This document shows, one piece after another, positions 50,289 through 60,237 of a stretch of DNA of 64,000 nucleotides. Where the stretch lies: NCBI GenBank assembly GCA_947487205.1, contig CANKVU010000018.1, positions 48,484 through 112,483 on the forward strand. The letters run 5' to 3'. The DNA is from an uncultured Paracoccaceae bacterium (GTDB lineage Bacteria; Pseudomonadota; Alphaproteobacteria; Rhodobacterales; Rhodobacteraceae). The notes beneath the pieces were generated by a model. It was not told the origin of the DNA. It ran no database searches and worked only from the letters and a program-made list of their open reading frames with translations. Position 1 is the first letter of the stretch. Each line of letters opens with the position of its first letter. Made by a program: the position numbers and the translations under genes.

Positions 50289-51212
50289 TCAGACCGTGAT
50301 GTTGGGGATGATCTGCTTCTTGCGGCTGACGATGCCCGGCAGGACCATGTAATCGTGCTCGCCGCAGACGGTGGAGAAGCTCCTCTCGGCGATGCGGCGC
50401 ACCTCGTCGTTGGGCACGAGCAGCGTCGCCTCGCTTTCGAGGATGTCGATCAGGAAGAAGAGCACGTGGTCGACGCCATCCTCCTGGGCGACCTTGTCCA
50501 TGGCCTTGATCAGGCCGTCCTTGCGCTTCAGCACGGTGTCGGGGGCCGTCGTCTCCAGCACCGAGACGCGGAACGTGGTGCCGTCCGTCTCGTGCTGCTT
50601 GGAATCCATCCGCAGCAGGTCCTCGTCCGAGAAGGACGACACGTCGGACTTGGCGGCGAACATCTCGGCCGCGTAGGCGGGGATCTGGATGCCCAGTTCG
50701 GAGGCGAGCTTCTCGGCGACCTCGCGGTCGTGGTCGGTGGTGGTGGGCGAGCGGAATTCGAGCGTGTCGGACAGGATGCAGGACAGCATCGCGCCCTTGA
50801 CCGGGTCGGGCATCTGGGCGGCGTGCTCGCCGATCATGTCGTGCATGATCGTGGCGGTGCAGGCCAGCGGCTCCACCCGGATGTCGATCGGGCCCTTGGT
50901 CTGGAGGCCGCCCACCAGGCGGTGGTGGTCGATGATCTGCCGGATGTCGGCCTTGTTGATGTCCTCGGGCAGTTCGGCGGGGTTGTTGGTGTCGACCACG
51001 ACGACCTCCTGGCCGGGCTCGACGCCGTCGATGATCCGTGGCCGGTCCAGTTCCCAGCGCTTGAGCATCCAGGCGGCCTCGGTGTTGGGATCGCCCAGCA
51101 GCGCGGGCTCGGCGGTATGGCCCTTCACCTCGTTCAGATACCAGGCCCAGATGATCGGCGAGCCGGTGCTATCGGTATCGGGCGACTTGTGTCCGAAGAC
51201 GAGGGTGGTCAT
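50289..51212 (-). CDS. ppaC: Manganese-dependent inorganic pyrophosphatase (family II)
   Basis: PpaC hydrolyses pyrophosphate and keeps biosynthetic reactions running. The 307-residue DHH-fold enzyme has FGHKSPDTDSTGSPIIWAW, VVDTNNPAELPEDI, RQIIDHHRLVGG (the DHH motif) and ILSDTLEFRSPTTTDHD, with the Mn ligands in place, then the C-terminal DHHA2 domain with AKSDVSSFSD and the substrate-binding RKKQIIP. No CBS insertion is present. AAGGAGG stands before the ATG, and a GTGACA-N17-TATACG promoter upstream. Confidence 0.97.
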   Translation of the reverse strand: MTTLVFGHKSPDTDSTGSPIIWAWYLNEVKGHTAEPALLGDPNTEAAWMLKRWELDRPRIIDGVEPGQEVVVVDTNNPAELPEDINKADIRQIIDHHRLVGGLQTKGPIDIRVEPLACTATIMHDMIGEHAAQMPDPVKGAMLSCILSDTLEFRSPTTTDHDREVAEKLASELGIQIPAYAAEMFAAKSDVSSFSDEDLLRMDSKQHETDGTTFRVSVLETTAPDTVLKRKDGLIKAMDKVAQEDGVDHVLFFLIDILESEATLLVPNDEVRRIAERSFSTVCGEHDYMVLPGIVSRKKQIIPNITV

Positions 51213-51249
51213 GGGCGGCCTCCTTCAGGGGTGAATTCCGGTTGGGGGA

Positions 51250-51278
51250 CGTATATGGGCCCGGTGCGGCGTTGTCAC
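51250..51278 (-). promoter_or_regulatory. Sigma-70-like promoter of ppaC
   Basis: On the minus strand GTGACA (51278-51273), 17 bases, TATACG (51255-51250); ppaC ATG at 51212. Confidence 0.55.
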
Positions 51279-51453
51279 GCGGCCCGTGCCGGGCGCGGGG
51301 ATACCGCTGAGGGCCCGCGTCGCCGACGGGTCGGCCGGGGCCCGAGCCGCGGCGCGGACGGCGGTGCAAGATGCTGACGTTGCAGGGAAACATGCCGCGG
51401 GACAGGCCGGTCGCGGGATTTCGCGCGGCGCGATTTCGGGCTGCGTTTGGCCG

Positions 51454-51482
51454 TTGACAGCGACACCGCGCGCGCCTATCTC
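51454..51482 (+). promoter_or_regulatory. Promoter of groES-groEL
   Basis: Perfect TTGACA (51454-51459), 17 bases, TATCTC (51477-51482). CIRCE begins 7 bases later, across the expected transcription start. Confidence 0.7.
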
Positions 51483-51489
51483 CACGGCG

Positions 51490-51516
51490 TTGGCACTCAC
51501 CGGGAGAGAGTGACAA
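51490..51516. promoter_or_regulatory. CIRCE operator (HrcA site)
   Basis: TTGGCACTC, nine bases, GAGTGACAA: close to the CIRCE consensus TTAGCACTC-N9-GAGTGCTAA. HrcA binding here would repress groESL until heat stress. Confidence 0.85.
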
Positions 51517-51551
51517 CACGCGACATACATTGAACCGAGGAGCGTTCAGCG

Positions 51552-51863
51552 ATGGCTTTCACCCCCCTTCACGACCGTGTGCTGGTCCGCCGCGTCGAAT
51601 CCGACGAGAAGACCAAGGGCGGTCTGATCATCCCCGACAACGCCAAGGAAAAGCCGCAGGAAGGCGTCGTCGTCTCGGTGGGCGAGGGCGCCCGCAAGGA
51701 ATCGGGCGAGCTGATCCCGATGGCCGTCAAGGCGGACGACCACATCCTGTTCGGCAAGTGGTCCGGCACCGAGGTCACGATCGACGGCGAGGAGCTGCTG
51801 ATCATGAAGGAGTCCGACATCCTGGGCGTCATGTCCGCCCGGTCCGCGGCCCAGGCTGCCTGA
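51552..51863 (+). CDS. groES: Co-chaperonin GroES
   Basis: GroES caps the GroEL folding chamber. The 103-residue protein starts [19 protein letters not shown] and has the mobile loop [60 protein letters not shown]. All is normal for the family. It sits under a strong promoter with CIRCE, GAGGAG-like site before the ATG, and groEL 86 bases downstream. Confidence 0.98.
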   Translation: MAFTPLHDRVLVRRVESDEKTKGGLIIPDNAKEKPQEGVVVSVGEGARKESGELIPMAVKADDHILFGKWSGTEVTIDGEELLIMKESDILGVMSARSAAQAA

Positions 51864-51934
51864 TCATCCCAGACGGAGATCCGCCGGCCCCCGAGCGGGC
51901 GCGCGACGGAGCTCCGACGCAAGAGAAACACTGA

Positions 51935-53599
<1,665 letters not shown>

Positions 53600-53624
53600 T
53601 CGCCCCTCCCAGGCGATATTGCGG

Positions 53625-53655
53625 AAGGCGGCCCGATCGGGCCGCCTTTCTGTTA
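53625..53655 (+). terminator. Rho-independent terminator of groESL
   Basis: GGCGGCCC, GATC loop, GGGCCGCC, extended by AA/TT, followed by TTTCTGTT, 26 bases after the groEL stop. Confidence 0.9.
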
Positions 53656-53702
53656 AGAGCCGTCGTGATATGCCGGCGTCCTTCCACGAGGACGCAGTCA
53701 AG

Positions 53703-54233
53703 ATGGCATTTTACCGATCAATCCTTTTCCTCGCCTGCGCGGTCCAGGCGGCCGGGCCGGCCCATTCCGACACATGCGAAGCTGCGCGGTCCGACCTGGG
53801 CGGCCCTAGCCTCGCCTCCACGGCGGATGTCGTGGACCGGCCGAAATTCTATGCATTCATCCATGCCGACGCAGCGCCGGAGGCCGGCGCTCCGCCAATC
53901 GTCGTCCGGGCCGGCGATCCCGGCGACGGGTCATGGCGCCAGGCGCCCGCACGCAGCTGCGGGGAGGTTGCCGACGCCGGGGGTATGCCACGGGCGGCGC
54001 AGATCTCGGACCGGGGCGCCATTGCCGATATCCTGTGGGACATCGCCGCGCGCGACGGGACCGTTTCCATCCTGCTGACGATGGACGGGGATGCGCTGCA
54101 TCTGGACACGAGGTCGGGAGCGCGGACCTTCCGGATTCCGGAGCTGCGCATCGAGCGCGGCGTGCTCATCCACCGCGACCCCGCCGGAGAGACCCGCCTC
54201 GGCAGGATCATCCTGGCCGACGGGCCGGGCTGA
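53703..54233 (+). CDS. Exported hypothetical protein
   Basis: No family is recognised. The 176-residue product begins MAFYRSILFLACAVQAAGPAHS, a signal peptide, then a domain with two Cys (DTCEAARSDLGG and PARSCGEVADAGG) and strand-like ISDRGAIADILWDIA, GTVSILLTMDGDALHLDT, FRIPELRIERGVLIHRDPAGETRLGRIIL. It should be periplasmic with one disulfide. The ATG at 53703 was chosen for the signal peptide; the longer start at 53670 also exists. It begins beyond the groEL terminator and is convergent with the L,D-transpeptidase gene. Confidence 0.7.
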   Translation: MAFYRSILFLACAVQAAGPAHSDTCEAARSDLGGPSLASTADVVDRPKFYAFIHADAAPEAGAPPIVVRAGDPGDGSWRQAPARSCGEVADAGGMPRAAQISDRGAIADILWDIAARDGTVSILLTMDGDALHLDTRSGARTFRIPELRIERGVLIHRDPAGETRLGRIILADGPG

Positions 54234-54257
54234 CCTGCCGCATGCGGGGGCGGGGCG

Positions 54258-54818
54258 TCAGGTGTAGGAGATCACCTTCGTCCCCAGATCGACATGGGGA
54301 TAGAGCTCGATCACGTCGTCGTTCGTCAGCCGGATGCAGCCGGAACTCACCGCCTGGCCGATCGTCCAGGGCTGGGGCGTGCCGTGGATGCGGTACATCG
54401 TGTCGCGCCCGCCGCGATAGAGATAGAGCGCCCGCGCCCCCAGGGGGTTGTCGCCGCCCCCCTCCATTCCGTCGGCGTATTGGGCATAGACCTCGGGTTC
54501 GCGCCGGATCATGTTCTGCGTCGGGGTCCAGGAGGGCCATTCCTCCTTGCGGCGGATCACGGTCGTCCCCCGCATGTTGCGCCCGTCATCGCCGACGGCG
54601 ATGTGGTATTCCCGCGCCCGGCCGGGGCCCCGGATGTGGTAGAGCGCGAAATAGGAGGGAAAGACGTGGATGGTGCCGATCTCGGCATCAGCGCGAACCT
54701 CCACGTCCCGCGGGCCCATGGTGGCGCGGGATTCGTGCGGCAGGCCCGCATGTCCGAGGACGGCTTTCGGGGACAGCAAAGCCAGTCCCGTGGCGATGAA
54801 ATGGCGACGCGTCAGCAT
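54258..54818 (-). CDS. Exported L,D-transpeptidase (YkuD domain)
   Basis: The enzyme makes 3-3 peptide crosslinks or links lipoprotein to peptidoglycan. The 186-residue product starts LTRRHFIATGLALLSPKAVLG, a twin-arginine-type signal, and has the YkuD domain: GTIHVFPSYFALYHI, YHIAVGDDGRNMRGTTVIRRKEEWPSWTPTQNM, NPLGARALYLYRGG and the catalytic HGTPQPWTIGQAVSSGCIRL with His and Cys. Nothing around it gives a clearer role. Confidence 0.92.
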   Translation of the reverse strand: MLTRRHFIATGLALLSPKAVLGHAGLPHESRATMGPRDVEVRADAEIGTIHVFPSYFALYHIRGPGRAREYHIAVGDDGRNMRGTTVIRRKEEWPSWTPTQNMIRREPEVYAQYADGMEGGGDNPLGARALYLYRGGRDTMYRIHGTPQPWTIGQAVSSGCIRLTNDDVIELYPHVDLGTKVISYT

Positions 54819-54916
54819 GGCGCTTCACTCCGTGGCAGGGGCGGACGGATGCGAGCCGCTGCCCGCAGGGCGGAACGCCGCAAGGCCATCCCCGGTTCAA
54901 TCAGAGGTAGATCGCG

Positions 54917-55447
54917 TCACGCTCGTTCGACCGCGCCGACGATCCGGTGGGAATGGTCCCGCAGGTAGATCTTCAGCCACGGTGTATACTGCGTGGGATT
55001 TTGCGCCACGTCCCTGACGAGATCGTGATAGGTCACCCAGCGTGTCGCGGCGACCTCGTCGGGATCGGGCGCCGGGACGAGGTCGGCGGGCGCCTCGGCG
55101 GTGAAGAGGTCGACGACCTCGTGTTCCACCAGGCCGGCCCCGACATCGGCGCGGTACTCGATCCGGTCGCGCCAGACGAGCGGCAGCCCGCTCAGCCCCA
55201 TCTCCTCGCGCAGGCGCCGGGTGGCGGTGGCGCGGGGCTCCTCCCCCCAGGCGGGATGCGTGCAGCAGGTGTTCGCCCACAATCCGGGCGTGTGGTACTT
55301 GCCGGCCGCGCGTTGCTGCAGAAGGATGCGCCCCCGCGACAGCACGAAGACCGACACCGCCTTGTGGCGCAACCCCTCGCGGTGGACCGCCAGTTTCTCC
55401 ACCGGGCGCAGCGCGCCGTCGATCCAGGCGGGGATGTCGATGCTCAT
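54917..55447 (-). CDS. idi: Isopentenyl-diphosphate delta-isomerase, type I
   Basis: Idi converts IPP to DMAPP, feeding geranylgeranyl diphosphate for bacteriochlorophyll and carotenoids. The 176-residue Nudix-fold protein has EGLRHKAVSVFVL, GLWANTCCTHPAWGEE with the catalytic Cys, TATRRLREEMGL with the Mg-binding Glu, EYRADVGAGLVEHEVVD and the closing TPWLKIYL. R. capsulatus ORF176 in its photosynthesis cluster is this enzyme and has the same length. Its ATG overlaps the bchP stop (ATGA), making it last in the operon. Confidence 0.96.
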   Translation of the reverse strand: MSIDIPAWIDGALRPVEKLAVHREGLRHKAVSVFVLSRGRILLQQRAAGKYHTPGLWANTCCTHPAWGEEPRATATRRLREEMGLSGLPLVWRDRIEYRADVGAGLVEHEVVDLFTAEAPADLVPAPDPDEVAATRWVTYHDLVRDVAQNPTQYTPWLKIYLRDHSHRIVGAVERA

Positions 55448-56652
55448 GCGTACGTTTCCGGGACCAGGCGCAGAAGGTGGGCCATGTTCTTCAGCCCGAT
55501 CCTGAGATGGGCCATGGGCCGCGCCCGGACCAGTTCCTTGTTCATGTAGGCCTCGAAGGTCAGCCTTTGCACGTCCACGTCGTGGCAGAGGGAGACGAAC
55601 CGCTCGCGCCGCTCGTCGGACTTGTAATAGGCGTCCTGCATCGTGCGGAGGACGCGGAACACGGTCTTGTGCTCGCGCATGAAGAGCTTGCGGGCCAGTT
55701 TCAGCTCCGCCGCCCGCCCGCTCTCGAGCGCGGCCAGGGTCGCGGTGGCGGCGACCCGGCCGCCGACCATGGCGTAATAGATCCCCTCGCCGGAGGAGGG
55801 CGCGACCACGCCCGCCGCGTCCCCGGCGAGCACGACATCGCGGCCGTTGTCCCACCGGTCGAGCGGCTTCAGCGGGATCGGCGCGCCCTCGCGCCGGATC
55901 GTGGCGCAGTCCGACAGGCCCGCCGCGGCACGCAGCGCTTTCGTCGCCGCCTTCAGGTCGATCCCGTCGACCCCCGTTCCCATGCCGACGCTGGCCTGCG
56001 CGCCGTGGGGGAACACCCAGCCGTAGAAATCCGGGCTGACCGACCCGTCGTAGATCACGTCGCAGCGGAGCGGATCGTAGCCCGTCACCCTTTCCGAAAT
56101 ACCCGTGTCGGACGGCCCGGAATCGGGCGGGGCGGCGATGATCTCGTGATACGCGATGACATAGGGGATCTCGTCCCCGCCCGGGACCTCGGCCTTCGCG
56201 ATTCGCGACCGCGCCCCGTCCGCCCCGATCACGTACCGGGTGGGAAGGCGCACCTCCTCGCCGGTGGCCTTGTCGCGGTAGACGACCGCGGTCGTGTCGC
56301 CGCGCTCGATGCGCAGCACCTGCCCCGTCCGCCGCTCGGCGCCGTGGGCCGCGGCCCGGTCGCGGAGGTATTCGTCGAACGGCCCGCGATCGACCATGCC
56401 CACGAAGCCGTTCTCGATCGGGATGTCCACGGCCCGGCCGGTGGGCGAGATCATCCGCGCGGTGGAGATCCGGGCGACCAGCTGGTCGTCGGGGATTCCG
56501 AAATCACGGATCAGGCGCGGCGGGATGGCGCCGCCGCAGGGCTTGATCCTCCCAGCCTTGTCCAGAAGGACCACCCGCGCCCCCGCGCGGGCGAGGTCCT
56601 CGGCCGCGACGGCGCCCGACGGGCCGCCCCCGACCACCACGACATCATGCAT
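55444..56652 (-). CDS. bchP: Geranylgeranyl diphosphate/bacteriochlorophyll reductase
   Basis: BchP reduces the geranylgeranyl tail of bacteriochlorophyll to phytyl in three steps using NADPH. The 402-residue flavoprotein has HDVVVVGGGPSGAVAAEDLARAG at the start, KPCGGAIPPRLIRDFGIPD, YVIGADGARSRIAKAEVPG, YDGSVSPDFYGWVFPHG and VVLAGDAAGVVAPSSGEGIYYAM (second FAD motif). It overlaps the ORF428 gene by 8 bases and idi by 4. The downstream C-terminal KNMAHLLRLVPETYA is typical of phototrophic alphaproteobacteria. Confidence 0.97.
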   Translation of the reverse strand: MHDVVVVGGGPSGAVAAEDLARAGARVVLLDKAGRIKPCGGAIPPRLIRDFGIPDDQLVARISTARMISPTGRAVDIPIENGFVGMVDRGPFDEYLRDRAAAHGAERRTGQVLRIERGDTTAVVYRDKATGEEVRLPTRYVIGADGARSRIAKAEVPGGDEIPYVIAYHEIIAAPPDSGPSDTGISERVTGYDPLRCDVIYDGSVSPDFYGWVFPHGAQASVGMGTGVDGIDLKAATKALRAAAGLSDCATIRREGAPIPLKPLDRWDNGRDVVLAGDAAGVVAPSSGEGIYYAMVGGRVAATATLAALESGRAAELKLARKLFMREHKTVFRVLRTMQDAYYKSDERRERFVSLCHDVDVQRLTFEAYMNKELVRARPMAHLRIGLKNMAHLLRLVPETYA

Positions 56653-57931
56653 GCACCTGTCCTCCGATCTTCGGCTCCGGCGGGGCCTTGTCCATGATCC
56701 GCGCGGCCATCAGCGCCGCGGCCAGAAAGAGTCCCGCCTCGGCCGCGAAGACGATCCCGAAGGCCGGCGCCGCCTCCAGCACGAGGCGCAGCAGGTCGAC
56801 GGCCGCCGCGCCCAGAAGGCCGCCGAACCCGGCCGCGATGGCCTGGGCCGCGCCCCAGAGGCCCATCCGCGTGCCCTCCCGCTGGGCGCGCCCCTGGCCG
56901 GCTAGCGCCATCATCGACCCGATCGCGGCCACGGCGAAGACCCCGTTGAAGAAGCCCAGCGCGACGATCGAGGGCACGAGGAGCGCACCGCCGGCCTGCC
57001 CGGCGAAGGCGATCGCCAGGAGCGCCGCGGCCGATCCCACGCATCCCGCCACGACCCAGTCGCGCAGCGCCCCGCGGCGCAGCCCGGTCGCCACGATGCC
57101 CACGGTCAGCATGCCGAGGAAGACCCCGCCGTTCTGCGCCCCCGAGAGCGAGGTCGACTGGCCCGGCGTGAAGCCGAAGACGAGGCCGGCATAGGGTTCG
57201 AGGATCAGTTCCTGCATGAAATAGGCGGTCATCGACAGCCCCACGAAGAGCGTGAAGGCCCGGGCGCGGGGCTCGGCCCAGATCTCGGCCAGCCCCTGGC
57301 GAAGGGGCATGCGCTCGGGCGCGGGCGGCGGCGCGCGCAGGCCGCGCTCGATGCCCCGGGTCGCGAGGGCCGACAGGATCAGCGCGCCCACGCCCACGCT
57401 CCCGACGATCGTCAGGAGCCGCGTATGGCTGTAGGGATCGAGGAGCATGCCGACGATCCCCGCCGTGACCGCGATCCCGGCGATCATCATGAGCCAGGTG
57501 ATGGTCGCCGCGGCGGCGCGGCGGCGCGGCGCGGTGGCCGTGGCCAGGAGGGCCAGAAGCGTGGTGCCCGCCGCGCCCACGCCGAGGCCGATGAGCGCGT
57601 AGGCCGCGGCCGAGACGACGAGGCCGAGCGCCGGCGAGCGGTCGAGCGCGACGATCCCCCATGCGGCGCCGAAGGCCCCGAGCGCGAGCATCGCCACACC
57701 GCCCACGATCCAGCGCGATCGCCGTCCGCCGGTATCGCTGAGGAACCCCCAGTTCGGCCGGGTGATCTGGATGCCGTAATGGAGTGCCACCAGCGCGCCG
57801 GGCAGGATAGCGGGCAGGGCAAGCTCCACCACCATCAGGCGGTTCAGCGTCGAGGTCGTCAGCACGACCACGGCCCCCAGGCACATCTGCACCAGCCCGA
57901 GGCGGACGATGGAGACCCATGACAGCGTCAC
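56645..57931 (-). CDS. ORF428/PucC-family MFS protein of (bacterio)chlorophyll operon
   Basis: The 428-residue polytopic protein (about 12 helices) belongs to the BCH/PucC/LhaA branch of MFS, which assists pigment delivery or light-harvesting complex assembly. Features are LGLVQMCLGAVVVLTTSTLNRLMVVEL, HYGIQITRPNWGFLSDTGGRRSRWI, PYAGLVFGFTPGQSTSLSGAQNGGVFLGM and SMMALAGQGRAQREGTRMGLWGAAQA, all typical of the family. R. capsulatus ORF428 has the same length and the same place between bchG and bchP. Translation starts at GTG 57931, overlapping the bchG stop (GTGA). Confidence 0.93.
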   Translation of the reverse strand: MTLSWVSIVRLGLVQMCLGAVVVLTTSTLNRLMVVELALPAILPGALVALHYGIQITRPNWGFLSDTGGRRSRWIVGGVAMLALGAFGAAWGIVALDRSPALGLVVSAAAYALIGLGVGAAGTTLLALLATATAPRRRAAAATITWLMMIAGIAVTAGIVGMLLDPYSHTRLLTIVGSVGVGALILSALATRGIERGLRAPPPAPERMPLRQGLAEIWAEPRARAFTLFVGLSMTAYFMQELILEPYAGLVFGFTPGQSTSLSGAQNGGVFLGMLTVGIVATGLRRGALRDWVVAGCVGSAAALLAIAFAGQAGGALLVPSIVALGFFNGVFAVAAIGSMMALAGQGRAQREGTRMGLWGAAQAIAAGFGGLLGAAAVDLLRLVLEAAPAFGIVFAAEAGLFLAAALMAARIMDKAPPEPKIGGQVHA

Positions 57932-58833
57932 AGCGCGAGCCCCCGGATCGCGAGCGCGGCGACCATCATCCCGGCGACGTAGAAGGGCACCCCGGCGGCC
58001 GAGTACCACAGCGCGCGGCCGGTCGGATCGGCGAGGAACCGGCGCATCAGGCCGACCTGCGCGACGATCAGGACCAGGATCGCGGCGGCATGGAGCGGCT
58101 GGGTCCAGATCAGGAGCAGCGCGACGACGAGCGCCTGCGGCAGGATCATCACCGAACAGGCGATCCGGGCCGCCACCGCGGGCCCCTTCAACACCACCAT
58201 GGAGCGGATCCCCGTCGCCCGGTCGCCCTCCACCGCCTTGAAATCGTTCAGGACCATGATGCCCTGGGCCCCCGTCGCATAGAGCGCCGCGATCACGACG
58301 ACGAAGAAGGACGGCGCCCCCTGGCTGAGGATCGCGGCGCCGGTGAACCAGGGCAGTCCCTCATAGGCGAAGGCGACCAGCATCGGGCCCCACCATCCGG
58401 ACCGTTTCACCCGCAGCGGCTCGACCGAATAGGCCCAGGCCGCGGCGACCGCCACGCAGGTCGCGCCGAATCCCCACGGCCCGAGCGCCCGCCCCACGAG
58501 GAGCGCGAGCGCCGTCATCGCGAGCGCCACCCAGAGGCCCCACCGGCCCGGCACCCGGCCCGACGGGATCGGCCGGCCGGGCTCGTTGATCGCGTCGACG
58601 TGGCGATCGCACCAATCGTTGGCCGCCTGGCTCATCCCGCAGACGATGGGGCCGGCGAGAAGGAGGCCGAGCAGGGCCACGGACCACGAGCCTTCCGGCC
58701 AGGCGCCGGCCGACACCAGGCCGCAGGCATAGGCCCACATCGGCGGGAACCACGTCACCGGCTTGATGAGCCGCAAGAGCGCGGCCGGGTCCGGCCAGCG
58801 CCGGGAGGGGTGTAAGTCCAGATTGACACTCAT
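57928..58833 (-). CDS. bchG: Bacteriochlorophyll synthase (geranylgeranyl esterification)
   Basis: BchG is a UbiA-type membrane prenyltransferase that esterifies bacteriochlorophyllide with geranylgeranyl diphosphate. The 301-residue protein has LIKPVTWFPPMWAYACG, the first Asp-rich motif in MSQAANDWCDRHVDAINEPGRPIPSG and the second in LNDFKAVEGDRATGIRS, and about nine helices. It heads the operon bchG-ORF428-bchP-idi. In R. capsulatus bchE and bchJ precede bchG; here a divergent EF-hand gene lies next door instead. A TGT-N12-ACA motif overlaps codons 2-8. Confidence 0.97.
   Translation of the reverse strand: MSVNLDLHPSRRWPDPAALLRLIKPVTWFPPMWAYACGLVSAGAWPEGSWSVALLGLLLAGPIVCGMSQAANDWCDRHVDAINEPGRPIPSGRVPGRWGLWVALAMTALALLVGRALGPWGFGATCVAVAAAWAYSVEPLRVKRSGWWGPMLVAFAYEGLPWFTGAAILSQGAPSFFVVVIAALYATGAQGIMVLNDFKAVEGDRATGIRSMVVLKGPAVAARIACSVMILPQALVVALLLIWTQPLHAAAILVLIVAQVGLMRRFLADPTGRALWYSAAGVPFYVAGMMVAALAIRGLAL
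58811..58828. promoter_or_regulatory. TGT-N12-ACA (PpsR/CrtJ-like) motif at the bchG start
   Basis: TGT at 58811-58813 and ACA at 58826-58828 with 12 bases between, the consensus spacing of the aerobic repressor of photosynthesis genes. It lies just inside bchG, over codons 2-8. Confidence 0.35.
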
Positions 58834-59016
58834 GCGTCAAGCCAACACCAAAACCCCGCACCGGGCAAGTCCGATGCGCGTCCGGGACGCGCCCGGCCCG
58901 TGTCCCGCGCCGGGCGGGGAAATCGGCGCGCCGGGCGACGGAGGCGCGCCCCGGCCCCGTAGAAGCTGCATCGCCCGCCGATCCGGACGGCGGGTCGCCC
59001 CACCGAGGAGATCCGC

Positions 59017-59640
59017 ATGATCCGCATGTCCCTGACCGCGCTCGCCATCGGCGCCAGCTTGGCCGCCGCGAGCTTCGCCCAGACCGCCGCCCCCGATGCG
59101 CCGCCGCCCGCGCCGCGCGCCGCGGACGCGGCCGGGCGGGGGGACGGCCCCCTGATGCGGTTCGACGCCGACGGCGACGGACAGGTCACGCGAGCGGAGG
59201 TCGCGGCCCGCGCCGATCGCCGATTCGCCGCCTTGGACGCGGACGGAAACGGCTCCGTCAGCCGGGCCGAGGCGGTCGCGGCGGCCCGGGAGCGCGCCGC
59301 CGCGCGCGCGAGCGCGCTGTTCGACCGTCTGGACGCGGACGGGGACGACGCGATCGGCAGGGACGACCTGCCCGACCGGCCGGGCGCGGAGGCGCGGCTC
59401 GCCCGGCTTTTCGACCGCGTGGACGCGGATGGAAACGGGATCCTGTCGGCCGAAGAGCTTGCACGGGCCCCGTCCCCGCGGGACCATCACGGGCCGGGCG
59501 GCGCGCATGGCGGCCACGGATCGCACGGCCCTCACGGGCATCGCGACGATCATGGCGCGCCCGAGCCGCGCGACGACCATGGCGCGCCCGAGCCGCGCGA
59601 CGATCATGGCGCGCCCGAGCCGCGCGGCGATCGCGGCTGA
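59017..59640 (+). CDS. Exported EF-hand protein with His-rich tandem-repeat tail
   Basis: The 207-residue protein has a signal peptide (residues 1-22) and four EF-hand loops: DADGDGQVTRAE, DADGNGSVSRAE, DADGDDAIGRDD and DADGNGILSAEE. Each has Asp/Asn at positions 1, 3, 5; the last residue is Glu or Asp. The tail (from about 150) is His/Gly-rich and ends in three tandem copies of the 9-residue unit RDDHGAPEP. It should bind calcium or other divalent metals in the periplasm. AGGAG stands 6 bases before the ATG. The sigma-factor gene follows at 21 bases, so it is the first gene of that operon. Confidence 0.9.
   Translation: MIRMSLTALAIGASLAAASFAQTAAPDAPPPAPRAADAAGRGDGPLMRFDADGDGQVTRAEVAARADRRFAALDADGNGSVSRAEAVAAARERAAARASALFDRLDADGDDAIGRDDLPDRPGAEARLARLFDRVDADGNGILSAEELARAPSPRDHHGPGGAHGGHGSHGPHGHRDDHGAPEPRDDHGAPEPRDDHGAPEPRGDRG
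59542..59622 (+). repeat. 27-bp tandem repeat, three copies
   Basis: Three head-to-tail 27-bp units (59542, 59569, 59596) differ only at one third codon position; a partial fourth unit follows. They encode RDDHGAPEP, at the end of the EF-hand gene. Confidence 0.9.
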
Positions 59641-59661
59641 GGGTCGGGGGAGCGGCCGGGG

Positions 59662-60237
59662 ATGAGGACGGATCCGGAGGCGAGCGATGCGGAGCTCTTG
59701 CGCGCCTATGCCGCGGGCGACCTGTCCGCCGCCGCGCCGCTCGCCCGGCGTCACGCGCCCCGCCTGCTGTCGGTCGCGCGCCGGATGCTGGGCGATCCCG
59801 CCGAGGCCGAGGACGTGACGCAGGAGGCGCTGCTGCGATTGTGGCGAATCGCGCCCGACTGGGACCCCGAGCGGGCGGCGGTTTCGACCTGGCTCTACCG
59901 GGTGGCGTCGAATCTGTGCATCGACCGGCTGCGCCGGCGGCGGCCGACCGAACCGCTGGAAGCGGCGAACATGCCCGTCGCGCCGGGGGGCGGTCCGCAG
60001 GAGCGCCTTCAGGACGCCCAGCGGCGCGATGCGCTCGAGCAGGCGCTGGCCCGGCTGCCGGAGCGGCAGCGGCTGGCGGTGATCCTGCGCCATATCGAGG
60101 AATTGCCGAATCCCGACATCGCCGAGGCGATGGGCATCGGCGTGGACGCGGTAGAGAGCCTGACCGCCCGGGGCCGCCGCGCCCTGGGCCGGATCCTGTC
60201 CGCGCGAAAGGAGGCGCTGGGCTATGACGGGGAATGA
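59662..60237 (+). CDS. ECF-type RNA polymerase sigma factor
   Basis: The 191-residue protein has region 2 (ELLRAYAAGDLSAAAPLARRH, AEAEDVTQEALLRLWRIAPDW, STWLYRVASNLCIDRLRR) and region 4 (LARLPERQRLAVILRHIEELPNPDIAEAMGIGVDAVESLTARGRRAL), with the typical extracytoplasmic-function spacing. It overlaps the next gene, a putative anti-sigma factor, by 14 bases. Target promoters cannot be defined from the window, but its own operon and the following metal genes are candidates. Confidence 0.95.
   Translation: MRTDPEASDAELLRAYAAGDLSAAAPLARRHAPRLLSVARRMLGDPAEAEDVTQEALLRLWRIAPDWDPERAAVSTWLYRVASNLCIDRLRRRRPTEPLEAANMPVAPGGGPQERLQDAQRRDALEQALARLPERQRLAVILRHIEELPNPDIAEAMGIGVDAVESLTARGRRALGRILSARKEALGYDGE

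Larger units (their letters stand above)
51213..51551. other. Divergent regulatory region of ppaC and groES
   Basis: The 339 bases between these divergent genes hold the ppaC promoter (51250-51278, minus strand), the groES promoter (51454-51482) and CIRCE (51490-51516). The stretch 51280-51450 shows no gene, repeat or site I can name. Confidence 0.7.
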
